A DNA stretch of 64,000 nt, taken from Hyphomicrobiales bacterium (lineage in GTDB: Bacteria > Pseudomonadota > Alphaproteobacteria > Rhizobiales > Beijerinckiaceae). The stretch is from the NCBI GenBank assembly GCA_900466745.1, contig UBNE01000010.1:46510-110509 (forward strand). The letters run 5' to 3'. Made by a program: the position numbers and the translations under genes. This document shows positions 9,301-16,889 of this stretch, one piece after another. The first letter of the stretch is position 1; every line of letters begins with the position of its first letter. The notes beneath the pieces are model-generated. The model saw nothing but the letters and a program-made list of their open reading frames with translations, made no database searches and was not told the origin of the DNA.

Positions 9301-10763
9301 TGGCCGCTGATGACACCGGCCAGGGTGCTCATTGTGGAGGTGCCGACCCCGCCGTACTCGAGAATGATGCGGTCTTCCAATCGCATATTCTGGGCGATCG
9401 TCAGGGCGCTCCCAAGATCCAGAATGCTGTGACTCTCGGCAGGACGTTTGAAGATCACGTTCGAGCCGATACCGAAAGCCCAGTCTTTACTTACGGCTAC
9501 CGTTCCACCTTCGATGATGGTATCGCCGGAACGGGTGCTGTTCTCTGACAAAATTAGATAGCCCGAACCCACCTTGCGCAGCACGCCGCCACCGCTGGAT
9601 TCTCCGGCGATGGATACGTCACCGTTGAAGGCGCCAACGGTCAGCGTCGAGCCTGTATTGATGGACAGAGTTCCGCCGCCGTTGATGACCAGGCTGTCGA
9701 AGGTCTCGCTTTGGGCCACCCGCAACATTGCGCCGAGGTTGACTGTGACCTTCCCGGTATCGGCAATCGCATCGCCGTCATCGAGCACCAGCGCACCCGC
9801 TCGGACCACGGTGTCGCCGGTATAGGTGTTCTGCCCGGTGAGTATCAGCGTCCCCTCACCATCCTTGAAGAGGGAGCCGGAGCCGGAGATTGTGCCGGCC
9901 AGATTAGCAAAAGTATTTGAGGAGGTATCGAACGTCGCGCCGGCTGCGCCGGAAAGGATCACGTCGTTGGCGATCGTTATCAGCTGGGCATTATGCAGCG
10001 CGAGCACGGGTGCCTCTGTTCCACCCGCGGTAAACTCGATTGCGCCGGTGCCGATCGCTGCGGCGCCATTTAGTTGAATGGTGCCTCCGGCAATTTCTGT
10101 GCCGCCGGAATAGTCATTCACTCCAGAAAGCTGGAGCAGGAGATCTGACGTTTTGCGAAGCCCTAAAATACCTTCACCATCACGAAGTCCTCGAGCAAGT
10201 CCGGCCTGAAGGGTGAGTGTAACATTGGTATCTGAAGCATCATTCAGAACGGTTGCCTCTGTGCTGAGTATGTCAAGCGCAAACAGGTCAAGATTGCTGC
10301 CCGCGAGGTCGAGGATACCTTCCCCATACACACGGACACCCGTTCCCCAGCGATTAAAGTATTCCCGCGCAGCATCGGAACCGAACTGCATCCGCCCGTT
10401 TCGTAACTCGATCTTTCCTCCCCAAACACCTGGCATCGACTCGACGCCAGAGACGGTTTCCGGTGCGAAAACAATAGTTCCGTGATCGTCTCCACCCTCA
10501 CCCAGACGGAGTATTCCACCATAATGATCAAAACTGAGATTGCCGGCGTAAGTCGCAGTCGTACCCGCCGCCGTGGACATATCGACACGCGAATTGATCA
10601 CAATGTCGTCGGCATAGGTCCCGGTGGACGTGTAGCGATATTCTGCCTCTTGCGCTCGCACAGCGGCCAGCGGCAGCAAAACACTCATCAGCGCGGTCGC
10701 GCAGAGAAGACGGCTTTTACGGGTAAACGCAACAGAATGCGTGGCGCGAATGGTGGCTACCAT
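6351..10763 (-). CDS. Autotransporter (type Va secretion), large beta-helix passenger
   Basis: A 1,470-residue classical autotransporter. The start is ATG at 10763 (MVATIRATHS), which gives an extended basic n-region and a hydrophobic core ending at AVRAQEA; an upstream in-frame Met at 10970 would add 69 residues with no signal character. The passenger is Gly/Asn/Thr-rich with repeated passenger-associated units such as LVLTGNNSYRGDTIVRNGTL and LILTGQNTYTGDTVVRAGAL, predicting a beta-helix. The last 280 or so residues form the translocating barrel and end in aromatic Phe (FSAKF). No protease triad or RGD motif was noticed. It is likely surface-exposed and under the adjacent two-component system (dyad at 10987). 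Confidence 0.93.
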   Translation of the reverse strand: MVATIRATHSVAFTRKSRLLCATALMSVLLPLAAVRAQEAEYRYTSTGTYADDIVINSRVDMSTAAGTTATYAGNLSFDHYGGILRLGEGGDDHGTIVFAPETVSGVESMPGVWGGKIELRNGRMQFGSDAAREYFNRWGTGVRVYGEGILDLAGSNLDLFALDILSTEATVLNDASDTNVTLTLQAGLARGLRDGEGILGLRKTSDLLLQLSGVNDYSGGTEIAGGTIQLNGAAAIGTGAIEFTAGGTEAPVLALHNAQLITIANDVILSGAAGATFDTSSNTFANLAGTISGSGSLFKDGEGTLILTGQNTYTGDTVVRAGALVLDDGDAIADTGKVTVNLGAMLRVAQSETFDSLVINGGGTLSINTGSTLTVGAFNGDVSIAGESSGGGVLRKVGSGYLILSENSTRSGDTIIEGGTVAVSKDWAFGIGSNVIFKRPAESHSILDLGSALTIAQNMRLEDRIILEYGGVGTSTMSTLAGVISGHNHTITKMGQGTVSLTGESLDAPGAIVNEGGLSFDGNYSGNVAVEFGGTATGSGRIGGDVEIADGGRLYGQHDRTLTMGSLTLNENSDVEIVVGAPSTTAFFEVEGDLVLDGRLTIADGTGEFGEGVYRLFNYGGDLTDNGMEVVGVPAGSQYDIGDIEIQTAIDKQVNVVVGGTPGPGPDPRPGTLFWDGHHTTADGEISGGYGVWRNGTTNWTTTNGDANHDWGGRFAIFQGEPGTVTVDNTDGDISVTGMQFAIDGYRVEGDAITMTEAQTTIRVGDGTQMGADYVATIASELRGDGALVKDDLGTLVLTGNNSYRGDTIVRNGTLVGNAQSIRNDIANNGHVVFDQNEDGVFAGDIYGRGTMQKLGSHMLTLSGRSTLDWTIDEGRLVSRSDLFGGNVHIDEIAAMRFEQNSSGTYKGEVSGRGRFEVAVGDGNFLRLTGDSSDFTGSTVVSSGGLMVDGTLGRDGALLDMWEGTVLAGSGTIGGHVNLFSGAVLSPGNGVGTLTLTGDLALYKGSIYQVDINRDGQSDLVDVSGAANIYGGSVRVIAGTGNYAASTQYTILTAGGGITGTFDEGVTSNLAFLDPSLSYDDNNVYLTMTRNGTTFENVGQSRNQIATGGGVESLEAGNAVYDAVLNLSAEQARYAFDQLSGEIHASTKTALIEDSRFLRNAVNDRLRAAFDGVGASGSAVTYENGVPQPVAANTDGFAVWGQGFGSWGHTSGDGNAARLNRSTGGFFVGADAPVFDTWRFGAIAGYSHTSFDAKDRHSSGSSDNYHLGLYGGSTWGDLAFRSGAAYTWHDISTSRSVAFPGFSESLKGGYNAGTAQVFGELAYGFNFGTTRFEPFANLAYVNLHTDGFRETGGAAALTSGSSSTDTTFTTLGLRGSTTFDLNGASVTAKGMLGWRHAFDDVTPTSRMGFADGGSAFTVAGVPVARNAAVVEAGLDFALTPSAVLGVTYGGQFGSGVVDQSFKANFSAKF

Positions 10764-10986
10764 GGGTCCTACTCTCAAGCTTTTGAAGATTTTCAGGCGG
10801 CGCGGATTGGCCGGGGAGCGATGCGGCAGCACACGCTGGAAATCGCGTGCCCAAGCTGAAAATCGGCCATCGAGTCCACCGCCCTTCCGGACGGCGTCTT
10901 CACCCTCAACCGCGTTCTCGTGACCGACATTGCCCATAGACCTCCGTTCAAATTTTGAACGGCGTAGCAAGCCCGCCCTCTGACCG

Positions 10987-11008
10987 CCCCATATGTTCAG
11001 CCAGGGCA
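10987..11008. promoter_or_regulatory. Putative response-regulator operator, copy 1
   Basis: Reads GCCCCATATGTTCAGCCAGG, a diverged copy of the dyad also found at 12176 and 15685. The left half GCCCC plus the TGTTCA centre are kept, and the right half is reduced to AGGG. It lies about 225 bases upstream of the autotransporter start on the minus strand. Confidence 0.55.
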
Positions 11009-11044
11009 GCGAAAAAATATTGACTTAGGAGGTGATGCAGTTGG

Positions 11045-11083
11045 CGTTGAAAACAAAGACGGCGGAAGAGCTTTCTTCCGCCG
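11045..11083 (-). terminator. Rho-independent terminator of the small secreted-protein operon
   Basis: Inverted repeat CGGCGGAAGA (11060-11069) / TCTTCCGCCG (11074-11083) with a four-base loop. On the minus strand it is followed by a T-rich stretch (TCTTTGTTTTC). It is located about 150 bases beyond the end of the 11231-12066 gene pair, so it separates that pair from the autotransporter. Confidence 0.75.
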
Positions 11084-11230
11084 CAATCAGTATTTCAGAC
11101 ACTCCCCGTTGAATCGGAGAGTTTATTCCCGGGAGGATTATTTTCTCCAGGACAATCGGCTGTCGATTGGCGCGGATCTTCCGGTCCGCTAATTTAATCG
11201 CGTTCGGGATTGTCACTGAATTCGTGCAGA

Positions 11231-11728
11231 CTATTCCGTTTTTGAAAGACGTTTCAGGCGGTCAGCATACGGAGCTGCCACAGTGCGATAAGGCGCGCCT
11301 TTCTCGCGAATGATGTCGAAATTTCCCATTTGCGCTCGGAGCATTTCGGTTGCCATCTTCTTCTGCTCCGGGGTCATCTTGCCGAGTTCGCCGAGTTTGT
11401 CCGCGAATTCCTCCATCATCTGCTGAAGCTCGGCCTGCGGGATGGAGGCGATGAAGCCGGTCATGGTCTGATCGAATGCAGTCTTCCAGCTTGTTTCGCT
11501 GAAACCGGCGGCCGGGATCAGTTGAGAAGATTCATCGTCGATCTCGAACCATTCCTGAGCGGCTTCTTCGTCATAAAAGACCGTTTTCCCGGTTTCGGAC
11601 GAAAGACGCTCCAAAATGGTGACGACGGTCTCGGCCTCGCGCTTTTCGAGCGCGGACGCGCTGGTCGCGCAGAAGACGAAGGCGACTGCAGCGGCGACTG
11701 CCGCTTTGCAAAACAGGTTGCCCGTCAT
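11231..11728 (-). CDS. Small secreted protein, unknown family
   Basis: A 165-residue exported protein. The start is the ATG at 11728, overlapping the upstream lipoprotein stop (ATGA). A signal peptide runs over about residues 1-26 and ends in SASA|LEKRE. The mature part is acidic and mostly helical, with a Met/Gln/Glu-rich helix (AELQQMMEEFADKLGELGKM) and a C-terminal basic segment. I do not recognise the family. Coupling to a lipoprotein next to a regulated autotransporter suggests a periplasmic envelope role. Confidence 0.75.
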   Translation of the reverse strand: MTGNLFCKAAVAAAVAFVFCATSASALEKREAETVVTILERLSSETGKTVFYDEEAAQEWFEIDDESSQLIPAAGFSETSWKTAFDQTMTGFIASIPQAELQQMMEEFADKLGELGKMTPEQKKMATEMLRAQMGNFDIIREKGAPYRTVAAPYADRLKRLSKTE

Positions 11729-12066
11729 CTGTAGCAATCCTGCATTTTGGCACGGGCATTGGCGGACTGGCTTTGGGCTATCATGCTGCCGCCGGTCGAG
11801 GCGACCTGGCCCGCAATCGCACCACCTCGTCCGGCAAAACCGCCGAGGCCGCCGACCATGCCAAGGGCACTGCCCAGCATCGCCGCATTGGTCTGTCCTC
11901 GCATCGCTTCTTCGCAAGCGTCTCGCTTCTGCACGGCTACTTTCTGCTGACCGGCGCGGGCGGAAGATTTGCCGCCAGCGGATGCCGTGGTTGCAGTATC
12001 CCCAGTCGTCTGGCTGCAACCAGCCAGCGCGAGCGCAATCGCGCCCACCATTGCAACGAGTCTCAT
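11725..12066 (-). CDS. Small lipoprotein with glycine-zipper segment
   Basis: A 113-residue lipoprotein starting at MRLVAMVGAIALALAGCSQ; the lipobox is LAGC and the acylated Cys is residue 17. The mature region is Thr/Ala/Ser-rich, then has a Gly-rich zipper (LGMVGGLGGFAGRGG) that could insert into or oligomerise at a membrane. It ends in a conserved-looking QDCYR with a second Cys. Readings with 22 extra N-terminal residues lack signal character. The second dyad copy lies about 110 bases upstream, shared with the divergent kinase operon. Confidence 0.8.
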   Translation of the reverse strand: MRLVAMVGAIALALAGCSQTTGDTATTASAGGKSSARAGQQKVAVQKRDACEEAMRGQTNAAMLGSALGMVGGLGGFAGRGGAIAGQVASTGGSMIAQSQSANARAKMQDCYR

Positions 12067-12276
12067 GTTTTCTCCTGATTTCCTGGATGACCGTTTTCTG
12101 AGGCCCCGTTTTCGGGGCGCGGTCTTGGCCATCGGTTGAATTCCAGATCGCCCTTAAGACGAAAAATCAGGTACTGCCCCATCTGTTCATAGGGGGCGGG
12201 AGTTTTTTCTAAGAGTAGAACACCAATGATGGTAACTTTCAGGAGCGGCAACTATTTCGGGGGAAATTGAATAATC
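12067..12276. promoter_or_regulatory. Divergent promoter region
   Basis: 210 bases between the leftward lipoprotein gene and the rightward molybdopterin-fold/kinase/regulator operon. The only strong element seen is the dyad at 12176-12200. It is followed by an AT-rich tract (GAGTTTTTTCTAAGAG) that could host the rightward promoter. Confidence 0.5.
12176..12200. promoter_or_regulatory. Putative response-regulator operator, copy 2
   Basis: Reads GCCCCATCTGTTCATAGGGG followed by GC, a near-perfect dyad CCCC..TG-TT-CA..GGGG. It lies about 77 bases before the start of the molybdopterin-fold/kinase/regulator operon and about 110 bases from the divergent lipoprotein. The placement fits autoregulation by the operon's own LuxR-type regulator. 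Confidence 0.65.
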
Positions 12277-12825
12277 ATGAAGAAACCCGGACACTTTCGT
12301 TCGAGCGATGGCCTTGGCCGTAAGCTGCGGCGTTTGGTCATCGTGCTGCCTATGCTCCTTGTGGCCACGGTGGCTTTTGCGGGTAACCTTGCTGCGCCGT
12401 CGGGGCCGGTACTTCTCACGATCTCCGGGAACCTGGAAAAGACCAATCATGATACCGGCGCCACGTTCGACGAGGCGATGCTTTCCGCTTTGCCACAGCA
12501 CCGGATTGAAACATCGACCCCATGGACGGACAGCAAGAACGTCTTCGAAGGCGTGCTGCTATCAGACCTGCTCGATTTCCTCGGCGTAAAGGACGCGCAA
12601 ACGCTCCGTGCCGTGGCCTTGAACGAGTACGAGATAGCTTCGCCTTTGTCCGAAGCCATCGAGCATGGCGCGTTGCTGGCCATGCGCATGGACGGCAAGG
12701 CGTTGACGCGCCGCGACAAGGGACCGATCTGGATCGTCTATCCGCGCGACGACAATCCGAGAATTCAGGACGAGCGCCATGATGCCCGGTGGGTATGGCA
12801 ACTCACCAGAATCGAGGTTCAATGA
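12277..12825 (+). CDS. Periplasmic molybdopterin-oxidoreductase-fold protein without Cys
   Basis: A 182-residue exported protein. The N-terminus is basic with a membrane/signal segment at about residues 19-35 (VIVLPMLLVATVAFA). The rest resembles the small stand-alone oxidoreductase molybdopterin-binding fold: SALPQHRIETSTPWTD, FEGVLLSDLLDFLG and GPIWIVYPRD. Sulfite-oxidase-type enzymes need a Cys to ligate Mo, but this protein contains no cysteine at all, so a binding or sensing role is more likely than catalysis. It is translationally coupled to the histidine kinase, and is a candidate periplasmic ligand-sensing partner. Confidence 0.8.
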   Translation: MKKPGHFRSSDGLGRKLRRLVIVLPMLLVATVAFAGNLAAPSGPVLLTISGNLEKTNHDTGATFDEAMLSALPQHRIETSTPWTDSKNVFEGVLLSDLLDFLGVKDAQTLRAVALNEYEIASPLSEAIEHGALLAMRMDGKALTRRDKGPIWIVYPRDDNPRIQDERHDARWVWQLTRIEVQ

Positions 12826-14600
12826 GCATCGCGGCAAAGAAGCGGGCGGCGACAGGCATAACAGGTGTGATCGTAATCGCGTGCGCCCTGCTGCTGGTCT
12901 TCGCATTACATCGTTTGATTCAAACCGAAACCGAACTTGCGACCGGCTCCGGCGAAAGCCTGCTCTACGCGTTATTCCAGGCTCACGATGAAGAGCAGCG
13001 CCTCATTCTGGATGCGTACGACTGGAACAACGGCCAACTGAAGGAGCAGGCAGAGCAGCTTCGACTTCAGACAGACTTGGCGATCAGCCGTCTGGATGTT
13101 GTTTCTCACGGAACCTTGGGACGTGAGCTGGCGGATGCGAAGGAAGATGCCATCATCGAATCCGCGCGCATCAACCTCATGTCGTTCGATCGAACCCTGC
13201 AGGATGCCCTGTCGCAAGGAGGCGCGATACCCCAGCCTGTGTTGCAGGGACTTCGGACGGATGCAGCCAGGCTTAAGGCTGCGGCGACTCGTGTGTTTCT
13301 CGCCGAGCGAGACAATATCGGCACGCAGCGGGATCGATATTCGTCCGTGCTATGGGAAGCGATAGTCGCCATCGTCCTGATTCTCGGCTGCGGCGTTTTT
13401 ATCGTCGCGCGCCTCATGGCTAGCTTGCGCACCGCCGCCAAGGCTGAAGATGCACTGCGACGGGACAGGGATTTCTCAAACCTGCTTTTAGAATCGAGCG
13501 GTGACGGGGTGATCGCCTTCGATATGGATGGCCGGTGCACACACTGGAATTCGGTCATGGGCGAGATGTTTCCCGCCCCCGGCAATGCCGATGTCATCGG
13601 TCAGCTCATCAAGGACGCATACCGCCTGCCCGAGGGGCACGTAATCCTGAACATGATGCGCGACACGCTGGCGGGGCGAAGCCTTCACATGCCGGCTCAC
13701 CCAATCCCGACCGGCAACCGCTATGTCGAGAAATTCACCTATCCTGTCTGGTCGGGAAAGGTGATCGTTGGCGGCATTCTCTTCATTCGCGATGTGACCG
13801 ATGCGCATCTTGCCCGGATGCAGTTGGTCGAACACCGCGATCAGCTCGAGGCGACCGTGAAGGAGCGCACCAGGGATCTGGAGGAGTCGCTGGAGCGAGA
13901 GACCAGGCTACGCGAATTGTACAAGGGCTTCGTGTCGATGGTGTCGCATCAGTTCCGAACTCCGCTTTCCATCGTCGATTCCAGCGCCCAGCGCATGATC
14001 CGCCGCGGCAAGGACATGAGCGAAGAAGAAATCCGCGAACGCGCGGGTAAGATCAGAATGGCGATCCTGCGCCTCACGCGGCTTGTTTCCAGCACGCTCA
14101 ACGCAACAAAACTGGACGCTGGAGAAATTGATTTCACCGTCCGCCGCTGCGATCTCGGCAAGCTTATCGTCGAAGCCTGCGAGCGCCAAAAGGAAACCAC
14201 ACCCAACCGACGATTCAGCATCGAACTGGATCGGCTTCCCGACTGGGTGTCCTGCGACCCGCTTTTGATCGAGCAGGTGGTCGCGAACCTTATTTCCAAT
14301 GCGGTCAAGTATTCACCTCCACCCGAGCCGATCGATATCGGGGCTGACGTGGATGAGAGATGGATCGAGATCAAGGTCAGTGATCGCGGCGTCGGCTTCT
14401 CGGAAGACGAGCGCGACAACCTGTTCGATCGGTTCTTTCGCGCAAAAACAGCGGTCGGTGTCGAAGGGACCGGCATTGGTCTGCATGTGGCACGGACCAT
14501 AGCGCGGATGCATGGCGGCGATGTAGCGGCCTTCCAACGCGAAGGCGGCGGCTCGACCTTCGTCCTTAGAATTCCGAAAGAGGAAGCCTTAGCAGCATGA
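12822..14600 (+). CDS. Membrane sensor histidine kinase with PAS domain
   Basis: A 592-residue hybrid-free sensor kinase. The start is the ATG overlapping the previous stop. Membrane helix 1 (about residues 12-31), a periplasmic helical domain (32-175) and helix 2 (about 180-202) are followed by a PAS domain (about 215-335) and a Glu/Arg-rich coiled coil. The HisKA dimerisation box carries phospho-acceptor His376 (MVSHQFRTPLS). The catalytic domain shows an N box (ISNAVKYSPP), a G1 box (DRGVGF) and a G2 box (GTGIGLHVA). All kinase motifs look intact. It overlaps the response regulator by four bases. Confidence 0.95.
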   Translation: MSIAAKKRAATGITGVIVIACALLLVFALHRLIQTETELATGSGESLLYALFQAHDEEQRLILDAYDWNNGQLKEQAEQLRLQTDLAISRLDVVSHGTLGRELADAKEDAIIESARINLMSFDRTLQDALSQGGAIPQPVLQGLRTDAARLKAAATRVFLAERDNIGTQRDRYSSVLWEAIVAIVLILGCGVFIVARLMASLRTAAKAEDALRRDRDFSNLLLESSGDGVIAFDMDGRCTHWNSVMGEMFPAPGNADVIGQLIKDAYRLPEGHVILNMMRDTLAGRSLHMPAHPIPTGNRYVEKFTYPVWSGKVIVGGILFIRDVTDAHLARMQLVEHRDQLEATVKERTRDLEESLERETRLRELYKGFVSMVSHQFRTPLSIVDSSAQRMIRRGKDMSEEEIRERAGKIRMAILRLTRLVSSTLNATKLDAGEIDFTVRRCDLGKLIVEACERQKETTPNRRFSIELDRLPDWVSCDPLLIEQVVANLISNAVKYSPPPEPIDIGADVDERWIEIKVSDRGVGFSEDERDNLFDRFFRAKTAVGVEGTGIGLHVARTIARMHGGDVAAFQREGGGSTFVLRIPKEEALAA

Positions 14601-15676
14601 GACCGGAGCATATCGTCAGCGTGACGCAAGATTCTGACCGTCAAAGAACAATTCTGTGCGTCGAAGATGAAGCCGACCTTCGTCACGACCTCGTTGAGGA
14701 GCTCGTCGCGGCCGGCTATCGCGTCATTGAGGCAGGAGACGGACTGGAAGCTCTTCAGAAACTGGAGACAGCGCAGCCGGACGCAATCCTGTGCGACATC
14801 ACCATGCCCGAGCTTGGAGGATACGAGCTGATGGCGAAGCTCAGGACCGACAGGCCCGACCTTGCAGAGGTGCCCTTCATTTTCCTGACCGCGTTGGCTG
14901 ACCGAGCCGATGTGCTGCACGGCAAGAATGCCGGCGCGGACGACTATCTGGTCAAGCCTGTCGATTATGACGACCTGCTCGCGACGATCAGATCGCGATT
15001 GCGCCTCGTTGATCGTGTCCGCCAATCACTCCTTACCGATTTGCAGCGCCAGCAGCAGCAGATGATCGAGCAGGCAGTGCGGGACGGCGAGGTTGAACTG
15101 GCGGCATTGGCGGCAGCGTTGGATCGGCTTGCAATCGGCATCTTCCTTATCGAGGAAACTGGCGAGGTCCGCATGATCAACGAAGCTGGGCGTCAGTTGA
15201 TCGCCATGGCAGACGGGCTTTCCCTGACATCGGCTGGCCTCATGGCCAATCTTGCAAAATCGTCGCAATCGCTGAGAACCGCGCTGACTGTTGTCCATCA
15301 GAATATCGGCACCAGTCAGACAGTTGCGATAGAGCGGGAAGAAGGCCATCCTCTCGTCCTTCAACTGTCTTCAATCAGCCTGCCTGGCAGCAACGCCCGC
15401 CATGTCATTGCCCTCGCCATAGATCCAGACCGACAGGCGGATATCTCCGCCGAAGTTCTGGCATCCCTGTTCGGCTGCACCTCAGCAGAAGCAAGACTGG
15501 CCGCCGCCCTGGTCGCCGGGAAACGGCTTGAAGAGATAGGGGAAGAGTTCGGTGTAAAGCCGACCACCATTACCTTCCACCTACAGAACCTGTTCCAGAA
15601 AACCCATACCCATCGCCAAGCCGATCTCGTTGCCCTGCTGATCAGGGCAACCGTTCCACTCTCGCTCAGCAATTGA
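14597..15676 (+). CDS. Response regulator, REC plus LuxR-type HTH
   Basis: A 359-residue regulator. The receiver domain (about residues 19-140) has acidic pair Glu23-Asp24, phospho-acceptor Asp67 (LCDITMP), a conserved Thr (FLTA) and Lys (LVKPVD). A coiled linker and a PAS-like middle region (about 175-280) follow. The C-terminus is a LuxR/FixJ-type helix-turn-helix (SAEARLAAALVAGKRLEEIG, then KPTTITFHLQNLFQKT). This output type binds dyad operators, which fits the three repeated dyads around this locus. It is coupled to the kinase gene. Confidence 0.93.
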   Translation: MRPEHIVSVTQDSDRQRTILCVEDEADLRHDLVEELVAAGYRVIEAGDGLEALQKLETAQPDAILCDITMPELGGYELMAKLRTDRPDLAEVPFIFLTALADRADVLHGKNAGADDYLVKPVDYDDLLATIRSRLRLVDRVRQSLLTDLQRQQQQMIEQAVRDGEVELAALAAALDRLAIGIFLIEETGEVRMINEAGRQLIAMADGLSLTSAGLMANLAKSSQSLRTALTVVHQNIGTSQTVAIEREEGHPLVLQLSSISLPGSNARHVIALAIDPDRQADISAEVLASLFGCTSAEARLAAALVAGKRLEEIGEEFGVKPTTITFHLQNLFQKTHTHRQADLVALLIRATVPLSLSN

Positions 15677-15684
15677 AGATCGCC

Positions 15685-15708
15685 GCCCCCTATGTTCACA
15701 GGGGGTGC
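15685..15708. promoter_or_regulatory. Putative response-regulator operator, copy 3
   Basis: Reads GCCCCCTATGTTCACAGGGG followed by GTGC. It contains an 18-base dyad CCCCT-R-TG-TT-CA-Y-AGGGG. It lies nine bases after the response-regulator stop and about 92 bases upstream of the preferred lipoprotein start. It could bind the regulator or fold as a weak hairpin, but the other two copies in promoter regions argue for an operator. Confidence 0.6.
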
Positions 15709-15800
15709 TCGCCAGTTGGCTATGCTAGCACCACCCCGACAATTAGCTGGGTGCGATTATGGAAACGAAGTGGTCTGGATTCGGAATTCGTGCTGAGAAA

Positions 15801-16205
15801 ATGGCGAGGACAACCCTGCATACCTCACCGGTGTTGCGAGGGATTGTGGGAATATTGAGCATGGCTGCGCTTGCAGCCTGTCAGAGCACTTCCACTGAAT
15901 CGAGTTACAGCAATCCGATGTTTTCCGACGAGACCCGCGCTCTCGAAAAAAAGCTCAACGCGGAAGCTGCCGCTGTAGGTACGGCGCAAGCGGTCATGAG
16001 CATGCCTGCGGCGTGGGATCCGACGGGAGCCGCCAGTCTGGTGACCACACCTGCCGGCCTTGCCATGCGTGAGGCCCAACGACGCCAGGCCGATGCCAGA
16101 ATGGATGCCCAGCTCGCGAAGGATCAGGCAGCATTCTATCGGAAGTATGGGCTAAATCCCGACGGAACCACCACAGGCCGCAAAGGGCCGCTGTCGGTAG
16201 ATTGA
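15801..16205 (+). CDS. Small lipoprotein
   Basis: A 134-residue lipoprotein from MARTTLHTSPVLRG; an upstream ATG at 15759 would add 14 residues ahead of the signal peptide. The lipobox is LAAC (MAALAACQST). The mature part is Ser-rich, then helical and Ala/Gln/Arg-rich (AQRRQADARMDAQLAKDQAA), and ends with a short Gly-rich tail. I do not recognise the family. It is preceded by the third dyad and is therefore a probable member of the local regulon. The CPBP gene follows after 14 bases. Confidence 0.75.
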   Translation: MARTTLHTSPVLRGIVGILSMAALAACQSTSTESSYSNPMFSDETRALEKKLNAEAAAVGTAQAVMSMPAAWDPTGAASLVTTPAGLAMREAQRRQADARMDAQLAKDQAAFYRKYGLNPDGTTTGRKGPLSVD

Positions 16206-16219
16206 TGAACTGAGGGTTC

Positions 16220-16873
16220 ATGAACTCCGCCAATCAAACCGTACTCGCCTATGCAGGCATTATGCTTGCCTGGACGTTGGCGTGGGTGCTCAAGATTTCC
16301 ATCATTGATGAAGCTTTTCCTTGCCTCGCGATCGGTGCGTGTAGTTTCGCATGGTGGACAGCAGCAAAGGCATTGATTTGGATACTGCCAGCTCTTTGGC
16401 TTTGTCGCCTCTCCGGACGGACGCTTAAAGAGACTCTCAATCTGGCAAATTGGGAAAGCGTTCTTGCGTGGGGCGGCGGGATAGGCCTTGCCATTGCGCT
16501 GACTGGATTTGTGCCCGCGTATCTCGACGGCAGGCAGCTTTTGCCGAATGCGTGGAGTATTCCACTTTTCAGCGCTCTTTTTGTCGCGCCAACTTTTGAA
16601 GAGTTTTTGGCCCGCGGCGCCTTGCTGGGGAACCTTCAAAAAGCCATTCCATTTTGGATGGCCAATATGATTTCCTCACTCATGTTCGTTGGTATGCACG
16701 TACCCGGCTGGTATTTCATGGGAACTCTGACGGAGAATATAATACGGCCCGTCGGCGGTGCATTTTCCATCTTCCTGCTGGGTCTTGCATTCGGCTATGC
16801 CGCGTACAAAAGCCGCTCGGTAATGGGCGGCATGCTCGCCCACTTTCTTAATAACTTGGCGTCGAACGCGTAA
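16220..16873 (+). CDS. CPBP-family intramembrane metalloprotease (CAAX/Rce1-like)
   Basis: A 217-residue polytopic membrane protein with about seven hydrophobic helices. All three CPBP/Abi active-site motifs are present: EEFLAR (EExxxR) near residue 115, FVGMH (FxxxH) near 156, and HFLNN (HxxxN/B) near 210. Members cleave within membranes or process exported peptides; some give bacteriocin self-immunity. The base composition is visibly more AT-rich than the core chromosome, which fits element cargo. No partner peptide gene was recognised nearby, so the substrate is unknown. Confidence 0.88.
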   Translation: MNSANQTVLAYAGIMLAWTLAWVLKISIIDEAFPCLAIGACSFAWWTAAKALIWILPALWLCRLSGRTLKETLNLANWESVLAWGGGIGLAIALTGFVPAYLDGRQLLPNAWSIPLFSALFVAPTFEEFLARGALLGNLQKAIPFWMANMISSLMFVGMHVPGWYFMGTLTENIIRPVGGAFSIFLLGLAFGYAAYKSRSVMGGMLAHFLNNLASNA

Positions 16874-16889
16874 AAAAACGCCAGTCGTG

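Larger units (their letters stand above)
10764..11230. other. Long leader/regulatory region upstream of autotransporter
   Basis: About 470 bases without a convincing gene. It contains one copy of the repeated dyad at 10987-11008, a rho-independent terminator on the minus strand at 11045-11083, and a plausible long 5' leader for the autotransporter. A 63-codon minus-strand reading (11025-11216) runs through the terminator hairpin and has no ribosome-binding or family support, so it is not called. Confidence 0.6.

Noticed and set aside
11025..11216. 63-codon minus-strand ORF
   Set aside because: It runs through a strong terminator hairpin and has no ribosome-binding site or recognisable family.
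13949..15025. 358-codon minus-strand ORF across the kinase/regulator junction
   Set aside because: Antisense to two genes with complete kinase and receiver motifs.
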